A stretch of 45,744 nucleotides of DNA, from NCBI RefSeq assembly GCF_001673365.1, contig NZ_LZLS01000219.1, forward strand, positions 1 to 45,744. The letters are read 5' to 3'. The position numbers and the translations under genes were made by a program. Source of the stretch: Mycobacterium asiaticum (GTDB taxonomy: Bacteria > Actinomycetota > Actinomycetes > Mycobacteriales > Mycobacteriaceae). The notes under the pieces are model-generated. The model did no database searches, had not been told where the DNA came from, and saw only the letters and a list, made by a program, of their open reading frames with translations. Shown piece by piece: positions 26,228 through 34,130 of this stretch. The number at the start of each line of letters is the position of its first letter. Position 1 is the stretch's first letter.

Positions 26228-26818
26228 TCATTGCTTACGCAGCGCATGCCACGCCAAGTCGGCAATGGCTACGCAGTAGGAATCATCCACCGGGTCTTCG
26301 GTATACAGACTGCGAATGTAGAGCGGCGAAGTCACTATCTGAATCGCCGCCAGGGTATTGACGCCGTCGCGAACTTCGCCACGCTGACGGGCTCGATCGA
26401 CGATCGCACGTATGATGCTAAACCGCTGCTGCCAGAACAACATTCGGGTTTCAGTGTCGTGGTGGCCTCGACTGTCCATCACCAAAGACCGATGGAAGGT
26501 GCGGCCGATTCTGGTGTTGCAGTCCGCGGCGATGCACCGGGCAAGGGCAAGCAGATCCGTTTGCAGAGCTCCGGTGTCGGTGGCCGTCCGCAATGCTTCG
26601 GCATCGCGGACCGCGGCGTCGACGATCAGGTGCTGTCGGTCGCCCCAGTATTGATAGATCATGGCGACGTCCAAGCGATGGCGCTCGGCCAGGGCTTCGA
26701 TGCTGAATCGCTCGACGCCCCAGCGGGCCAGCTCGTCGAGCACCGCCGGCATCACTTTGGCCCGGACGTCGGCCGGGACGGCGCGCAGAGAAGTCTCTTT
26801 TGAGCGAGACGGTCGCAT
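26228..26818 (-). CDS. TetR family transcriptional regulator
   Basis: A 196-aa protein. The N-terminal DNA-binding domain covers about residues 18-65 (VLDELARWGVERFSIEALAERHRL then DVAMIYQYWGDRQHLI). The rest is a helical ligand domain with a tetracyclin-repressor-like C-terminus (TSPLYIRSLY). It is 35 bp upstream of the pair of small paralogous genes on the same strand and may regulate them. An alternative target is the nearby P450. Ligand unknown. Confidence 0.85.
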   Translation of the reverse strand: MRPSRSKETSLRAVPADVRAKVMPAVLDELARWGVERFSIEALAERHRLDVAMIYQYWGDRQHLIVDAAVRDAEALRTATDTGALQTDLLALARCIAADCNTRIGRTFHRSLVMDSRGHHDTETRMLFWQQRFSIIRAIVDRARQRGEVRDGVNTLAAIQIVTSPLYIRSLYTEDPVDDSYCVAIADLAWHALRKQ

Positions 26819-26888
26819 GCTGGCCTCCTTCCCGGCCCCATCCGAACGAATCGTGTATCTACTGTAAGACTTCGGCCTGAGTCGGTGA

Positions 26889-27971
26889 CTAACCTAATCC
26901 GAGTCCCGGCACGATGTCGCCGAGGCTGAAGGTGACCGGTTGCTCGAGTTGCGCATAGGTGCACGAGCGGGGGTCGCGGTCGGGCCGCCAGCGGTTGAAC
27001 TGGGCGGTGTGCCGGAACCGGGCGCCCTCCATGTGGTCGTAGCGGACCTCGACCACTCGCTCGGGCCGCAGCGGCACGAACGACAAGTCCTTGCCCGCGT
27101 TCCAGCGGGAGCCTTCGTTCTTGCGCGGCGTGCGCTGCCCGGCTTCGTGTGCCGCCCAGTTCCACGGGTGTTCGTCGAACGTGGTGACCAGCGGCTGCAA
27201 CTCGGTGAATAGCCGCTTGCGTTCGGCCATCGGAAAGGCGCCGATAACCCCGACCGACGCAAGCTGGCCTGCGTCGGGACCGGAGTCGTGGTAGAGCCCG
27301 AGCAGCAGCGAGCCGATCGCGTCGCTGCCGGATTTGTGTACCCGGTATCCGGCAACCACACAGTCGGCCGTGCGCTCATGCTTGATCTTGAACATGACGC
27401 GCTTGTCCGGTTGATAGGTGATGTCCAGCGGCTTGGCGATCACACCGTCTAGGCCGGCACCCTCGAACTCGGAGAACCAGCGTTGCGCGACGGACTGGTC
27501 GGTGGTGGCCGGCGTGACGTGGATCGAGGGGCCCGAACCTTCGAGTGCTTCGACCAGAGCCGCGCGCCGCTCCTGGAATGGTCGCCTGGTGTAGTCCTGA
27601 TCGCCGAGGGCCAGCAGGTCGAAGGCGATGAACGACGCCGGCGTCTGCTCGGCCAGCATCCGCACCCGCGAGTCGGCCGGGTGAATCCGTTGCTGCAGCG
27701 CCTCGAAATCCAGGCCGTGATCGGTGGCTATGACGATCTCCCCGTCGATCACGCAGCGTTGCGGCAGTTCGGCTTTGACCGCGGCGACCAGTTCGGGAAA
27801 GTAGCGGGTCATCGGTCGCTCGTTGCGGCTGCCCAACTCCACCTGGTCACCATCGCGGAAGGCAATCGAGCGGAATCCGTCCCACTTGGGCTCATACGAT
27901 GCGTCGGCCGGAATCGCCTTGACGGATTTGGCGAGCATCGGCGAAATCGGCGGCATGACGGGTAAGTCCAT
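26889..27971 (-). CDS. ligC: ATP-dependent DNA ligase LigC
   Basis: A 360-aa ligase from ATG 27971; M. tuberculosis LigC is of similar size. Nucleotidyltransferase motifs: EPKWDGFR with adenylated Lys29, SRNERP, DGEIVI, LDGVIAK and VMFKIKHERTADCVV. A C-terminal OB domain follows (SVGVIGAFP, VVEVRYDHMEGARFRH). It seals nicks in double-stranded DNA and in mycobacteria serves as a backup ligase with LigD-like primase-polymerase in excision repair and end joining. It is divergent from that polymerase gene with 37 bp between starts, the arrangement of Rv3731/Rv3730c. Confidence 0.93.
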   Translation of the reverse strand: MDLPVMPPISPMLAKSVKAIPADASYEPKWDGFRSIAFRDGDQVELGSRNERPMTRYFPELVAAVKAELPQRCVIDGEIVIATDHGLDFEALQQRIHPADSRVRMLAEQTPASFIAFDLLALGDQDYTRRPFQERRAALVEALEGSGPSIHVTPATTDQSVAQRWFSEFEGAGLDGVIAKPLDITYQPDKRVMFKIKHERTADCVVAGYRVHKSGSDAIGSLLLGLYHDSGPDAGQLASVGVIGAFPMAERKRLFTELQPLVTTFDEHPWNWAAHEAGQRTPRKNEGSRWNAGKDLSFVPLRPERVVEVRYDHMEGARFRHTAQFNRWRPDRDPRSCTYAQLEQPVTFSLGDIVPGLGLG

Positions 27972-28008
27972 TGATTCATTGTGTCGTGCGGCATGCTGGT
28001 ACCTAGCT

Positions 28009-29043
28009 ATGGCTGCTGCAGCAGAAGAACTCGATGTCGACGGCATTGCCGTGCGGTTGACCAACCGGGACAAGGTGTACTTCCCGAAGCTCGGGACCAA
28101 CGGCACCAAAGGCCGGCTGGTCGAGTACTACCGGGCCATGGCGACAGCGCCGACGGGCGCTCCGATGCTCACGGCTTTGCGTGATCGTCCCACCCACCTG
28201 CAGCGCTTTCCCGACGGCATCGACGGCGAAGAGATCTACCAAAAACGGGTGCCGCAACATCACCCGGACTATCTGGAGACCTGCCGGGTCACGTTCCCGT
28301 CCGGGCGGACCGCCGACGCGCTGAAAGTGACGCATCCGGCAGCAATCGTGTGGGCGGCGCAAATGGGCACCGTCACGTTGCACCCGTGGCAGGTCCGCTG
28401 CCCCGACACCGAGCATCCCGACGAATTGCGCATCGACCTGGACCCGCAGCCCGGCACCGGCTTCGAACAGGCGCGCGCGGTCGCCGTCGACGTGCTGGGC
28501 CCCCTGCTCGACGAGCTGGGCCTGGTGGGCTACGCCAAGACGTCCGGTGGACGTGGCATCCACGTATTCCTGCGGATCGCAACCGACTGGGATTTCATCC
28601 AGGTGCGCCGCGCCGGCATCGCGCTGGCACGCGAGATCGAACGCCGCGCACCCGACGCGGTGACCACGTCCTGGTGGAAAGAAGAGCGGGGCGAGCGGAT
28701 CTTCATCGACTTCAACCAGAACGCCCGGGACCGCACCATGGCATCGCCGTACTCGGTGCGACGGACCCCTATCGCGACGGTTTCGATGCCGTTGTCCTGG
28801 ACGGAATTACGGGACGCGGACCCCGACGCATACACCATGGCCACCGTGCCTGACTTGGTCGCGAGGCGCGAGGATCCATGGGCCCAGATGGACGACGACG
28901 CGCAGTCGATCGATGTGCTGCTCGAGATGGTCGAGGCCGACGAGGAACGCGGTCTGGGGGATATGCCGTACCCGCCGAACTATCCCAAAATGCCGGGGGA
29001 GCCGAAACGGGTGCAACCGAGCCGGGATACCGACCGCAAATAA
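28009..29043 (+). CDS. LigD-type primase-polymerase (stand-alone PolDom)
   Basis: A 344-aa protein from ATG 28009 (MAAAAEELDVDG); the frame is open upstream but would overlap ligC. It is a single archaeo-eukaryotic primase-type polymerase domain. The catalytic carboxylates are Asp143 and Asp145 in RIDLDPQPG and Asp234 in FIDFNQN; SGGRGIHVF (179-187) and DRTMASPYSVR are family hallmarks. It adds nucleotides, with a preference for ribonucleotides in this family, to fill short gaps. It lacks the nuclease and ligase domains of full LigD, so it probably acts with the adjacent LigC. It corresponds to Rv3730c by size and context. Confidence 0.92.
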   Translation: MAAAAEELDVDGIAVRLTNRDKVYFPKLGTNGTKGRLVEYYRAMATAPTGAPMLTALRDRPTHLQRFPDGIDGEEIYQKRVPQHHPDYLETCRVTFPSGRTADALKVTHPAAIVWAAQMGTVTLHPWQVRCPDTEHPDELRIDLDPQPGTGFEQARAVAVDVLGPLLDELGLVGYAKTSGGRGIHVFLRIATDWDFIQVRRAGIALAREIERRAPDAVTTSWWKEERGERIFIDFNQNARDRTMASPYSVRRTPIATVSMPLSWTELRDADPDAYTMATVPDLVARREDPWAQMDDDAQSIDVLLEMVEADEERGLGDMPYPPNYPKMPGEPKRVQPSRDTDRK

Positions 29044-29049
29044 ATCGGA

Positions 29050-29664
29050 CTAACGGGTCATCAGCGCTACCGCTTGATCCGCGGACAAGACGGCAGTTGC
29101 GTAGTTGGGGATGTTCACCTCCAGCGCGGCGTGCATCTCCACCTCGGAATAGTCCGCGGTCGCGTCCTTGACCATCGTTACCTCATAGCCGAGTTCGGCG
29201 GCGAATCGGACGGTCGCCTCCACGCAGGTGTGGGCGATCAGGCCCATGACGATCAGTCGAACGATGCCGTGCCGTTTAAGCAACACATCCAGATCCGTGT
29301 TGGCGAAACCGCTGGAACACCAATGTTCGGCCGCGACGATATCGCCGGGTTGGGGTACGAAATCCGGGTGCAACTGGCCGCCCCAGGTGCCGTACTCGAA
29401 GGTTCTTCGCGTCCACGCGGCTTTCTGGACCGGCGCGATGGACCGCCAATTCTCGTAGTCACCGTGGCGGTATCGGCGATGCAGTGCGTAGCAGACGCGG
29501 ATGTCGACGTTTCGCGCGGCGTCGAGAACTCGCTTCATATTGGTGACGCAGTCATTGGTCTCGATTACGCCCTTCAACCGGTCCCAGACCTTGCCGCCGG
29601 GGGAAATGAAGTCGTTGTACGGATCGATCACCAACAGTGCCGTCGCATCGTTGTGGTTCGTCAT
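29050..29664 (-). CDS. Cysteine hydrolase (isochorismatase-like)
   Basis: A 204-aa alpha/beta hydrolase of the isochorismatase-like group. The catalytic Asp is in LLVIDPYNDF and the catalytic Cys in GLIAHTCVEATVRFAAELG. At the place of the usual catalytic Lys the sequence reads AAEHWCSSGFANTDLD, with Glu-His. I recall EHW in a common subfamily, so this may not be inactivating. Members hydrolyse amides, nicotinamide, or isochorismate-like enol ethers; substrate unknown. It is convergent with the polymerase gene (6 bp between stops). The repeat at 29727-29821 lies just upstream. Confidence 0.82.
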   Translation of the reverse strand: MTNHNDATALLVIDPYNDFISPGGKVWDRLKGVIETNDCVTNMKRVLDAARNVDIRVCYALHRRYRHGDYENWRSIAPVQKAAWTRRTFEYGTWGGQLHPDFVPQPGDIVAAEHWCSSGFANTDLDVLLKRHGIVRLIVMGLIAHTCVEATVRFAAELGYEVTMVKDATADYSEVEMHAALEVNIPNYATAVLSADQAVALMTR

Positions 29665-29726
29665 CTCGTCGACTTCCCATCGGTCAAGGCCTCTAGTGCA
29701 CTGAGTGGTGCTGAGTAGTGCACTGA

Positions 29727-29821
29727 GTGTGAATCCTGTGCTTTGAGTGTCACGCCTGGGCGGCGTTTCGCCGATTTTCCCGCCCTGGGCTCACACCGAA
29801 AGCCGTCGCTGCACAACCAAA
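29727..29821 (+). repeat. Dispersed ~95-bp intergenic repeat, copy A
   Basis: It begins GTGTGAATCCTG and ends CACAACCAAA; the core is TTTCGCCGATTTTCCCGCC. It aligns base for base with 33941-34035 in the same orientation. It is preceded by a short direct repeat (AGTGCACTGAGT at 29695 and 29717). It occupies most of the 164-bp gap between two minus-strand genes. No open frame of note. Confidence 0.75.
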
Positions 29822-29828
29822 GTCCGGC

Positions 29829-30815
29829 TTAGCGACTTTCGTCGCGCAGCGCATCGACCGTGTCGGCGATGGTGGTGCGGGCATCACGGAAGGTAATGCC
29901 TAGTTCCTGCTCGGCCGGCGAATCGTCGGACTCGGGCATCTGGGTGTAGTACTGCATGCCCGCTGCGGTGAACGGATTATCAAAGGGCAGATAGGGTCCC
30001 ACGAAATCGAGAAGCGACCCGGCGGCGCGCAACACCGTGTCGGGAACCGGAACAGCGACCATCGGAGTGCCGGCGGCATCGCCAAGCATCTGAGCCAATT
30101 CGCCAACCGGAACCCGCTGGCCTCCCGCCATGTAGCGCCGCGGGCCCTTGCCAGGCTCCAAGAGCGCGGCGTGCAAAGCCGCGACATCGCGCGCGTCGAC
30201 GACCATCCACGCCGCGCTACGTCCGGGGATGGTGTGCATTTGCAGCGCCGCCTTGACGCCTTCGCCCGCCTCGCCGAACTGGTCGCCGACCGGCGGGCCG
30301 AGCACCATTCCGGGGTAGGTGATGTTCACCGGTGCGCCGGCATCCTGCAAGCCGCGAGCGTAGATCTCGACCTGCGCTTTGGAAGTGCCGTAGCCGTCGG
30401 TTCCGCCAACCACCGGCAGATCGGCCGTCAACGTCTCCAAGTTGGGGTGAAATAGCGCAGTGAAGCTTGACACGTGCACGATCGGGTCGAGGCCGAGCTG
30501 GACGGCTTGACCCAGGACGTTGCCCGCACCCTCCATGTTGGTTGCCAGCATCTCCGCGGTCTGGCGCGGGTCGGTAGCGACCAGGGCAGCGCTGTGCACG
30601 ACGGCGTCGCAACCCTGCAGCGCCTTTCGCACCGAGTCACGGTCCTTGATGTCACCGATGATGTGATCGGACGTGTCGACGCCTAATGCGGCCACCGATG
30701 TCTGCAGACGTTCGGGCTTTCGCACCAGGAAACGTACGGAATGTCCCGCGTCGGCGATGGCTTTGGCGGTCCAGCCGCCGACGAATCCCGTACCTCCGGT
30801 TACCAGAACGCGCAT
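29829..30815 (-). CDS. NAD-dependent epimerase/reductase (extended SDR)
   Basis: A 328-aa protein from ATG 30815 (MRVLVTGGTGFVGG); an ATG at 30830 adds five residues. The dinucleotide motif is GGTGFVG, and the active-site segment reads YGTSKAQVE, an atypical YxxxK. VVDARDVAALHAAL is typical of dihydroflavonol reductase/cinnamoyl-CoA reductase-like SDRs. Substrate unknown. The M. tuberculosis neighbourhood has an oxidoreductase (Rv3725) near the cutinase genes, a possible relative. It is divergent from the F420 protein at 30970. Confidence 0.85.
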   Translation of the reverse strand: MRVLVTGGTGFVGGWTAKAIADAGHSVRFLVRKPERLQTSVAALGVDTSDHIIGDIKDRDSVRKALQGCDAVVHSAALVATDPRQTAEMLATNMEGAGNVLGQAVQLGLDPIVHVSSFTALFHPNLETLTADLPVVGGTDGYGTSKAQVEIYARGLQDAGAPVNITYPGMVLGPPVGDQFGEAGEGVKAALQMHTIPGRSAAWMVVDARDVAALHAALLEPGKGPRRYMAGGQRVPVGELAQMLGDAAGTPMVAVPVPDTVLRAAGSLLDFVGPYLPFDNPFTAAGMQYYTQMPESDDSPAEQELGITFRDARTTIADTVDALRDESR

Positions 30816-30969
30816 GAACGCATTCTGCAACCGGTGTGCCGCCGCCGAGTGCGCGGGGTAGGTGTGCCCCCGCCCACAACGGCTCTTTGTTTCCCCAGCC
30901 GTCGGTACGGGTAGTTAAGAAACTGAACAATCGCCGTTCGGGGGCGACCTTTATAGGAGGAAACAAAAC

Positions 30970-31359
30970 GTGGCTATCACTTTTGACGACGTCATCAAGT
31001 CGAAGTACTTGCGGTTGACGACGTTTACCAAAGATGGTCGCGCTAAACCCACTCCGATTTGGGGCGTGCCCGACGGGGACCGATTGCTGGTCATCACCGA
31101 CGACGAGTCGTGGAAGGTCAAGCGAATCCGCAACACCCCGCGAGTGACGATTGCTAAGAGCGGATCACTGGGCAAGCCCAAAAGCGAAGACGTAGAGGGC
31201 GTCGCCCGGATTCTGCCGAACTCCGAGACGCGCAAGGTCTACAACGCGGTGCTGAAGCGCTACTGGTACCACGCTTGGTGGTTCTATGCCCATTCGCTGG
31301 TGCGCGGTGGTATCGACAAGGTGCACGTCGGATTAGAGGTCAAGCCGGCGCCCGCGTAG
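30970..31359 (+). CDS. PPOX-class F420-dependent oxidoreductase (split beta-barrel)
   Basis: A 129-aa protein from GTG 30970; AGGAGG at 30955-30960 sets the start. It is a single flavin-reductase-like split barrel: YLRLTTFTKDGRAKPTPIWG, LLVITDD, WKVKRIRNTPRVTIA. The group binds F420 or FMN and reduces diverse small molecules; in mycobacteria many belong to the F420-dependent PPOX group. RYWYHAWWFYAHSLVRGG is a long aromatic C-terminal helix. It stands 24 bp before the small membrane protein gene. Confidence 0.85.
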   Translation: MAITFDDVIKSKYLRLTTFTKDGRAKPTPIWGVPDGDRLLVITDDESWKVKRIRNTPRVTIAKSGSLGKPKSEDVEGVARILPNSETRKVYNAVLKRYWYHAWWFYAHSLVRGGIDKVHVGLEVKPAPA

Positions 31360-31383
31360 GGCTCGGCCTGTCACTATGGAGTA

Positions 31384-31518
31384 GTGACCACCGCAATAAT
31401 CGTCGCGACGTTGGTCCTTTTGGGTCTTGGAATCGTGATCAACGGTCTGTTCCGGCTGCGCGACTGGTTGAAGAATGCACCGATCCCGCCGCCTGACGAT
31501 GAGCAGGACCCGTTATAG
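31384..31518 (+). CDS. Small single-pass membrane protein (44 aa)
   Basis: GTG 31384 is preceded by GGAG (31378-31381) and opens a 44-codon frame ending TAG 31518. The first 21 residues (VTTAIIVATLVLLGLGIVIN) are one hydrophobic helix. A short basic segment (GLFRLRDWLKN) and a proline/acidic tail (APIPPPDDEQDPL) follow. The ribosome site, membrane topology and position downstream of the F420 gene support translation. The last six bases overlap the 3' end of the convergent cutinase gene. Family and function unknown. Confidence 0.55.
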   Translation: MTTAIIVATLVLLGLGIVINGLFRLRDWLKNAPIPPPDDEQDPL

Positions 31519-32217
31519 CCGGCCGACGACGAAATCGGCTGCCTGGTTGGTCATTCCGTTGACCGCATAGGACACGTGGGCAATGTTGGGGGCGGTCCCG
31601 GTGCCATTGCAGATGTCGTCGCCGTCGGCGCACAGCTGGATGGTCTTGGGCTGATAGAGCGGCCCGATAGCGATCTGCGGCGCGCCGTACTGGCTGAGGA
31701 ACTCCGGTGACGGCGTTCCGAATAGCACCACCGCGGCAACATGATTGGCGATCTCGGGCGCCAGCGGTTGCGGTACCGCCGAAGCTGGCACACCGGGTGG
31801 GATTTCAGCAGAGGTCACGTACCCGGCTACGGCCGCGCCTTGCGAGTACCCCCCAAGCACTTGCTTTGTGTTGGGACAATTCGACGCCATCGACTGGATG
31901 TGTCCGCCGGCGTCCCGAATCCCGGCGATCACGCTCAGTGGGAAGTCGCTACTGGAAAAGTCCGTGCTGGCTTGATAATTCACCGGATAAACCTCAAGCG
32001 AGCGGGCGCCAGTCCGAGCGCGCAAAGCATCAACGAATGATTGGCCGACGCCACCGACGCCGGGGGGCTCGCCGCTGCCACGAGCGAACACCACCTCGAC
32101 GTCCGGGCAGGGTGCAGCGGCAGCCTCCGGGGCGGGCTCGAACAGCAGCGCGAAGGCGCCGACCATGGCAGTGGCGCCGATGCCGACCGCAATCCGGCGA
32201 AACACGTTCCGTGTCAT
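31513..32217 (-). CDS. Secreted cutinase-family esterase
   Basis: A 234-aa protein with a signal peptide (hydrophobic 10-26, cleavage near AAA-APCP). It has the cutinase fold: CPDVEVVFARGSGEPPG at the mature start, nucleophile in GGYSQGAAV, CADGDDICNG carrying the catalytic Asp within the disulfide, and the His in HVSYAVNGM. Mycobacterial cutinases hydrolyse lipid esters (lipase, phospholipase or thioesterase activity). The M. tuberculosis neighbourhood contains a broken cutinase (Rv3724A/B, cut5); this copy is intact, and orthology is possible but untested. Confidence 0.93.
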   Translation of the reverse strand: MTRNVFRRIAVGIGATAMVGAFALLFEPAPEAAAAPCPDVEVVFARGSGEPPGVGGVGQSFVDALRARTGARSLEVYPVNYQASTDFSSSDFPLSVIAGIRDAGGHIQSMASNCPNTKQVLGGYSQGAAVAGYVTSAEIPPGVPASAVPQPLAPEIANHVAAVVLFGTPSPEFLSQYGAPQIAIGPLYQPKTIQLCADGDDICNGTGTAPNIAHVSYAVNGMTNQAADFVVGRL

Positions 32218-32330
32218 AGCTAATCCCTAACTGAACTGGTTGCTAGTCGCCTAGGGATAGCCACAAATCGAGCTTCTCAACCCGGCCCGACCGATCCGAT
32301 TGTCCGGCAACGCATCTCGCGCCCCAGGTG

Positions 32331-32504
32331 CTACTTCTTGAAGGCGTCCTTCACCTTTTCGCCAGCATCTTTCAAGCTGGACTTCGCCTGGTCACCGCGA
32401 CCCTCGTTCTCGGTTTCGCGATTTCCAGTGACCTTTCCTACGGCCTCTTTGGCGCGGCCGCCCAGGTCCTCGATCTTGTTCTTTACCTTGTCTTCGGCAC
32501 TCAT
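32331..32504 (-). CDS. CsbD family stress-associated protein
   Basis: A 57-aa protein from ATG 32504 with GAGGAG upstream. The sequence MSAEDKVKNKIEDLGGRAKE then AVGKVTGNRE is the CsbD repeat pattern, and the tail is Lys-rich (KVKDAFKK). CsbD-like proteins are small, hydrophilic, largely helical and often under general-stress sigma-factor control; their molecular role is uncertain. A second related gene lies 73 bp upstream on the same strand. Confidence 0.85.
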   Translation of the reverse strand: MSAEDKVKNKIEDLGGRAKEAVGKVTGNRETENEGRGDQAKSSLKDAGEKVKDAFKK

Positions 32505-32577
32505 TGCGTCAGCGCTCCTCGTTGTAGTCCGTTGGCGGGCATCGAGTACCCGAATGCCAGGGATGTTGAAACGCCGA

Positions 32578-32763
32578 TCAATACCGCTGCCGACGCCGGA
32601 ACGTGTCTCTGATCCGTAAACCGGTGTCTTTGGCGTTTGCTCGCGCCTGGTCGAGTTTGCCCTCGTATTGGGTACGCCGGTTGCCGGAAAGCTTGCCGAG
32701 GGTCTCCTTGGCCCTTCCGCCCCAGTACTGGACCGCGTTGTTGAGTCGGTTGTTGGTAGCCAT
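32578..32763 (-). CDS. CsbD-like protein
   Basis: A 61-aa protein from ATG 32763 (MATNNRLNNAVQYWGGRAKE); ATG 32796 is an alternative start. GRAKETLGKLSGNRRTQYEGKLDQA follows the CsbD pattern of the downstream gene (GRAKEAVGKVTGNRE), so the two are probably diverged duplicates. It is more basic, ending RIRDTFRRRQRY. Likely co-transcribed with 32331-32504. Confidence 0.75.
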   Translation of the reverse strand: MATNNRLNNAVQYWGGRAKETLGKLSGNRRTQYEGKLDQARANAKDTGLRIRDTFRRRQRY

Positions 32764-32808
32764 TGCAGTTGCATACCCGCTGACTGTCGGCTTCATTCTG
32801 GGGACGGG

Positions 32809-33867
32809 CTATCCGGTGGGTACCGTGCCGCGCGGCAGGGTGAGCGGAAGATCCGCGTAGGTGGCGATGCCGGGAGCCGCCGCGACGACCGCTGGGATGG
32901 CATTGATCGCCGGCATCGCCGTCATGATGTGCCCGAGCGCCATGAACTCCGCGAGCGTGGTGGCCTGGAAGTACGGCGGCGGCAGGAAACCGACCTTGGT
33001 CGTCACCGTGGGTTGTCCGTCCACCTGGATCACCCAGCCGTCCTGGTCGATCTGCCAGTCGGGTTCCAACGTTTGGCCTTTGCGCCAGCGCACGTTGAGG
33101 TCGATGACGGTACGGTCGCCGACAATGCCCTGCCAGCTGATGTAGACACCCGCGACGCAACCCGCGGCGATTGTCCAGGATGCCATCTCGAGGTCGGCCG
33201 TGGTTTGCGCGAACTCGGCGACGCATCGGATTTCGTCGAGTTCCACGCCGAGTGCGTCGGCGACCAACCGGACGGCCTCGCCGAAGATCTTGGTGCCCTT
33301 TTCGGCCATCTGCCCCAACTCGGGGGTATCGATCGGCTGGCCGAAGCCGACCGGCTTCTCGGTGTCCGGCGAGTCGTAAAAGGTGGTGTCCGCGGCTTCG
33401 TTGACGGTGATCTTGTCGACCCGGTTACACACCATCGCCGACACGATGGCCAACAGTTCGGCGAAACCGGGGCTGACACCTGAACCGAAGATCGTCGACC
33501 CGCCCTGCTCGCACGCCTGCAGTAGCCGATCGCGACCGTCACCAAGGTTGTGCCCGGTGATGAAAGAAGCCGTGGTCACCACGTTGACTCCGGCGGACAG
33601 GATGCGGACCAGCTCGTCGACGTCGATCCACATGGGGTTGTAGACCACGCAGTCCGGTTTCAGGGCGAGCAGTTCGTCGACGTCATTGGTCGCCGTCACC
33701 CCGATCGGGTCGATGCCGGCCAGCTCGCCGGCATCGCGACCTGCCTTCTCGGCCGACCAGGCATAACATCCGACCAGCTCGAGCTGGTGGTTAGCCACGA
33801 TCGACTGTAGGGAACTTTTACCGACGTTTCCGGTCGTCCACTGCACGACGCGATATGTGTTGGGCAC
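32809..33867 (-). CDS. DapB-like NAD(P)-dependent dehydrogenase (amine dehydrogenase-like)
   Basis: A 352-aa protein starting MPNTYRVVQWTTGNVGKSS, a Rossmann nucleotide-binding start. Further shared features with 19328-20401 are QLELVGCY, VVYNPMW, a GSGVSPG loop and PAINAIPAVVAAAPGIATYADLPL at the end. The group is annotated as dihydrodipicolinate reductase or 2,4-diaminopentanoate dehydrogenase-like but is much longer than true DapB. Substrate unknown. It lies 45 bp upstream of the CsbD-like genes on the same strand. Confidence 0.8.
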   Translation of the reverse strand: MPNTYRVVQWTTGNVGKSSLQSIVANHQLELVGCYAWSAEKAGRDAGELAGIDPIGVTATNDVDELLALKPDCVVYNPMWIDVDELVRILSAGVNVVTTASFITGHNLGDGRDRLLQACEQGGSTIFGSGVSPGFAELLAIVSAMVCNRVDKITVNEAADTTFYDSPDTEKPVGFGQPIDTPELGQMAEKGTKIFGEAVRLVADALGVELDEIRCVAEFAQTTADLEMASWTIAAGCVAGVYISWQGIVGDRTVIDLNVRWRKGQTLEPDWQIDQDGWVIQVDGQPTVTTKVGFLPPPYFQATTLAEFMALGHIMTAMPAINAIPAVVAAAPGIATYADLPLTLPRGTVPTG

Positions 33868-33940
33868 TCGCTCAGCATAGGGAGCCGGTGCGACGGCTTC
33901 TAGGCCTATCGCGGCGTCCGGACCGAAGCCGCCTGAATGA

Positions 33941-34035
33941 GTGTGAATCCTGGGCTTTGAATGTGAATCCTGGTAGGGATTTCGCCGATTATCCCGCCGT
34001 GGGGTAACACAGAACGCCGTCGCTTCACAACCAAA
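33941..34035 (+). repeat. Dispersed ~95-bp intergenic repeat, copy B
   Basis: GTGTGAATCCTGGG opens the copy and is itself imperfectly repeated (ATGTGAATCCTGG at 33961). The core is TTTCGCCGATTATCCCGCC, ending CACAACCAAA. Same orientation and length as copy A at 29727-29821. It lies in the 263-bp gap between the DapB-like gene and the 375-aa unknown gene, the left border of the CHAT/TPR region. Confidence 0.75.
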
Positions 34036-34130
34036 ACTGAAGCTGCGGACAGACGCAATGCCCTCAGGGGACCGCGACGCCGTTGGCAGGAACGCCTAGC
34101 GGCGACCCGCCGCGCCCGGCCCAACTAGCG

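Noticed and set aside
19328..33867. The two DapB-like genes as true lysine-pathway dapB
   Set aside because: They are ~350 aa with a different C-terminal half; true DapB is about 245 aa.
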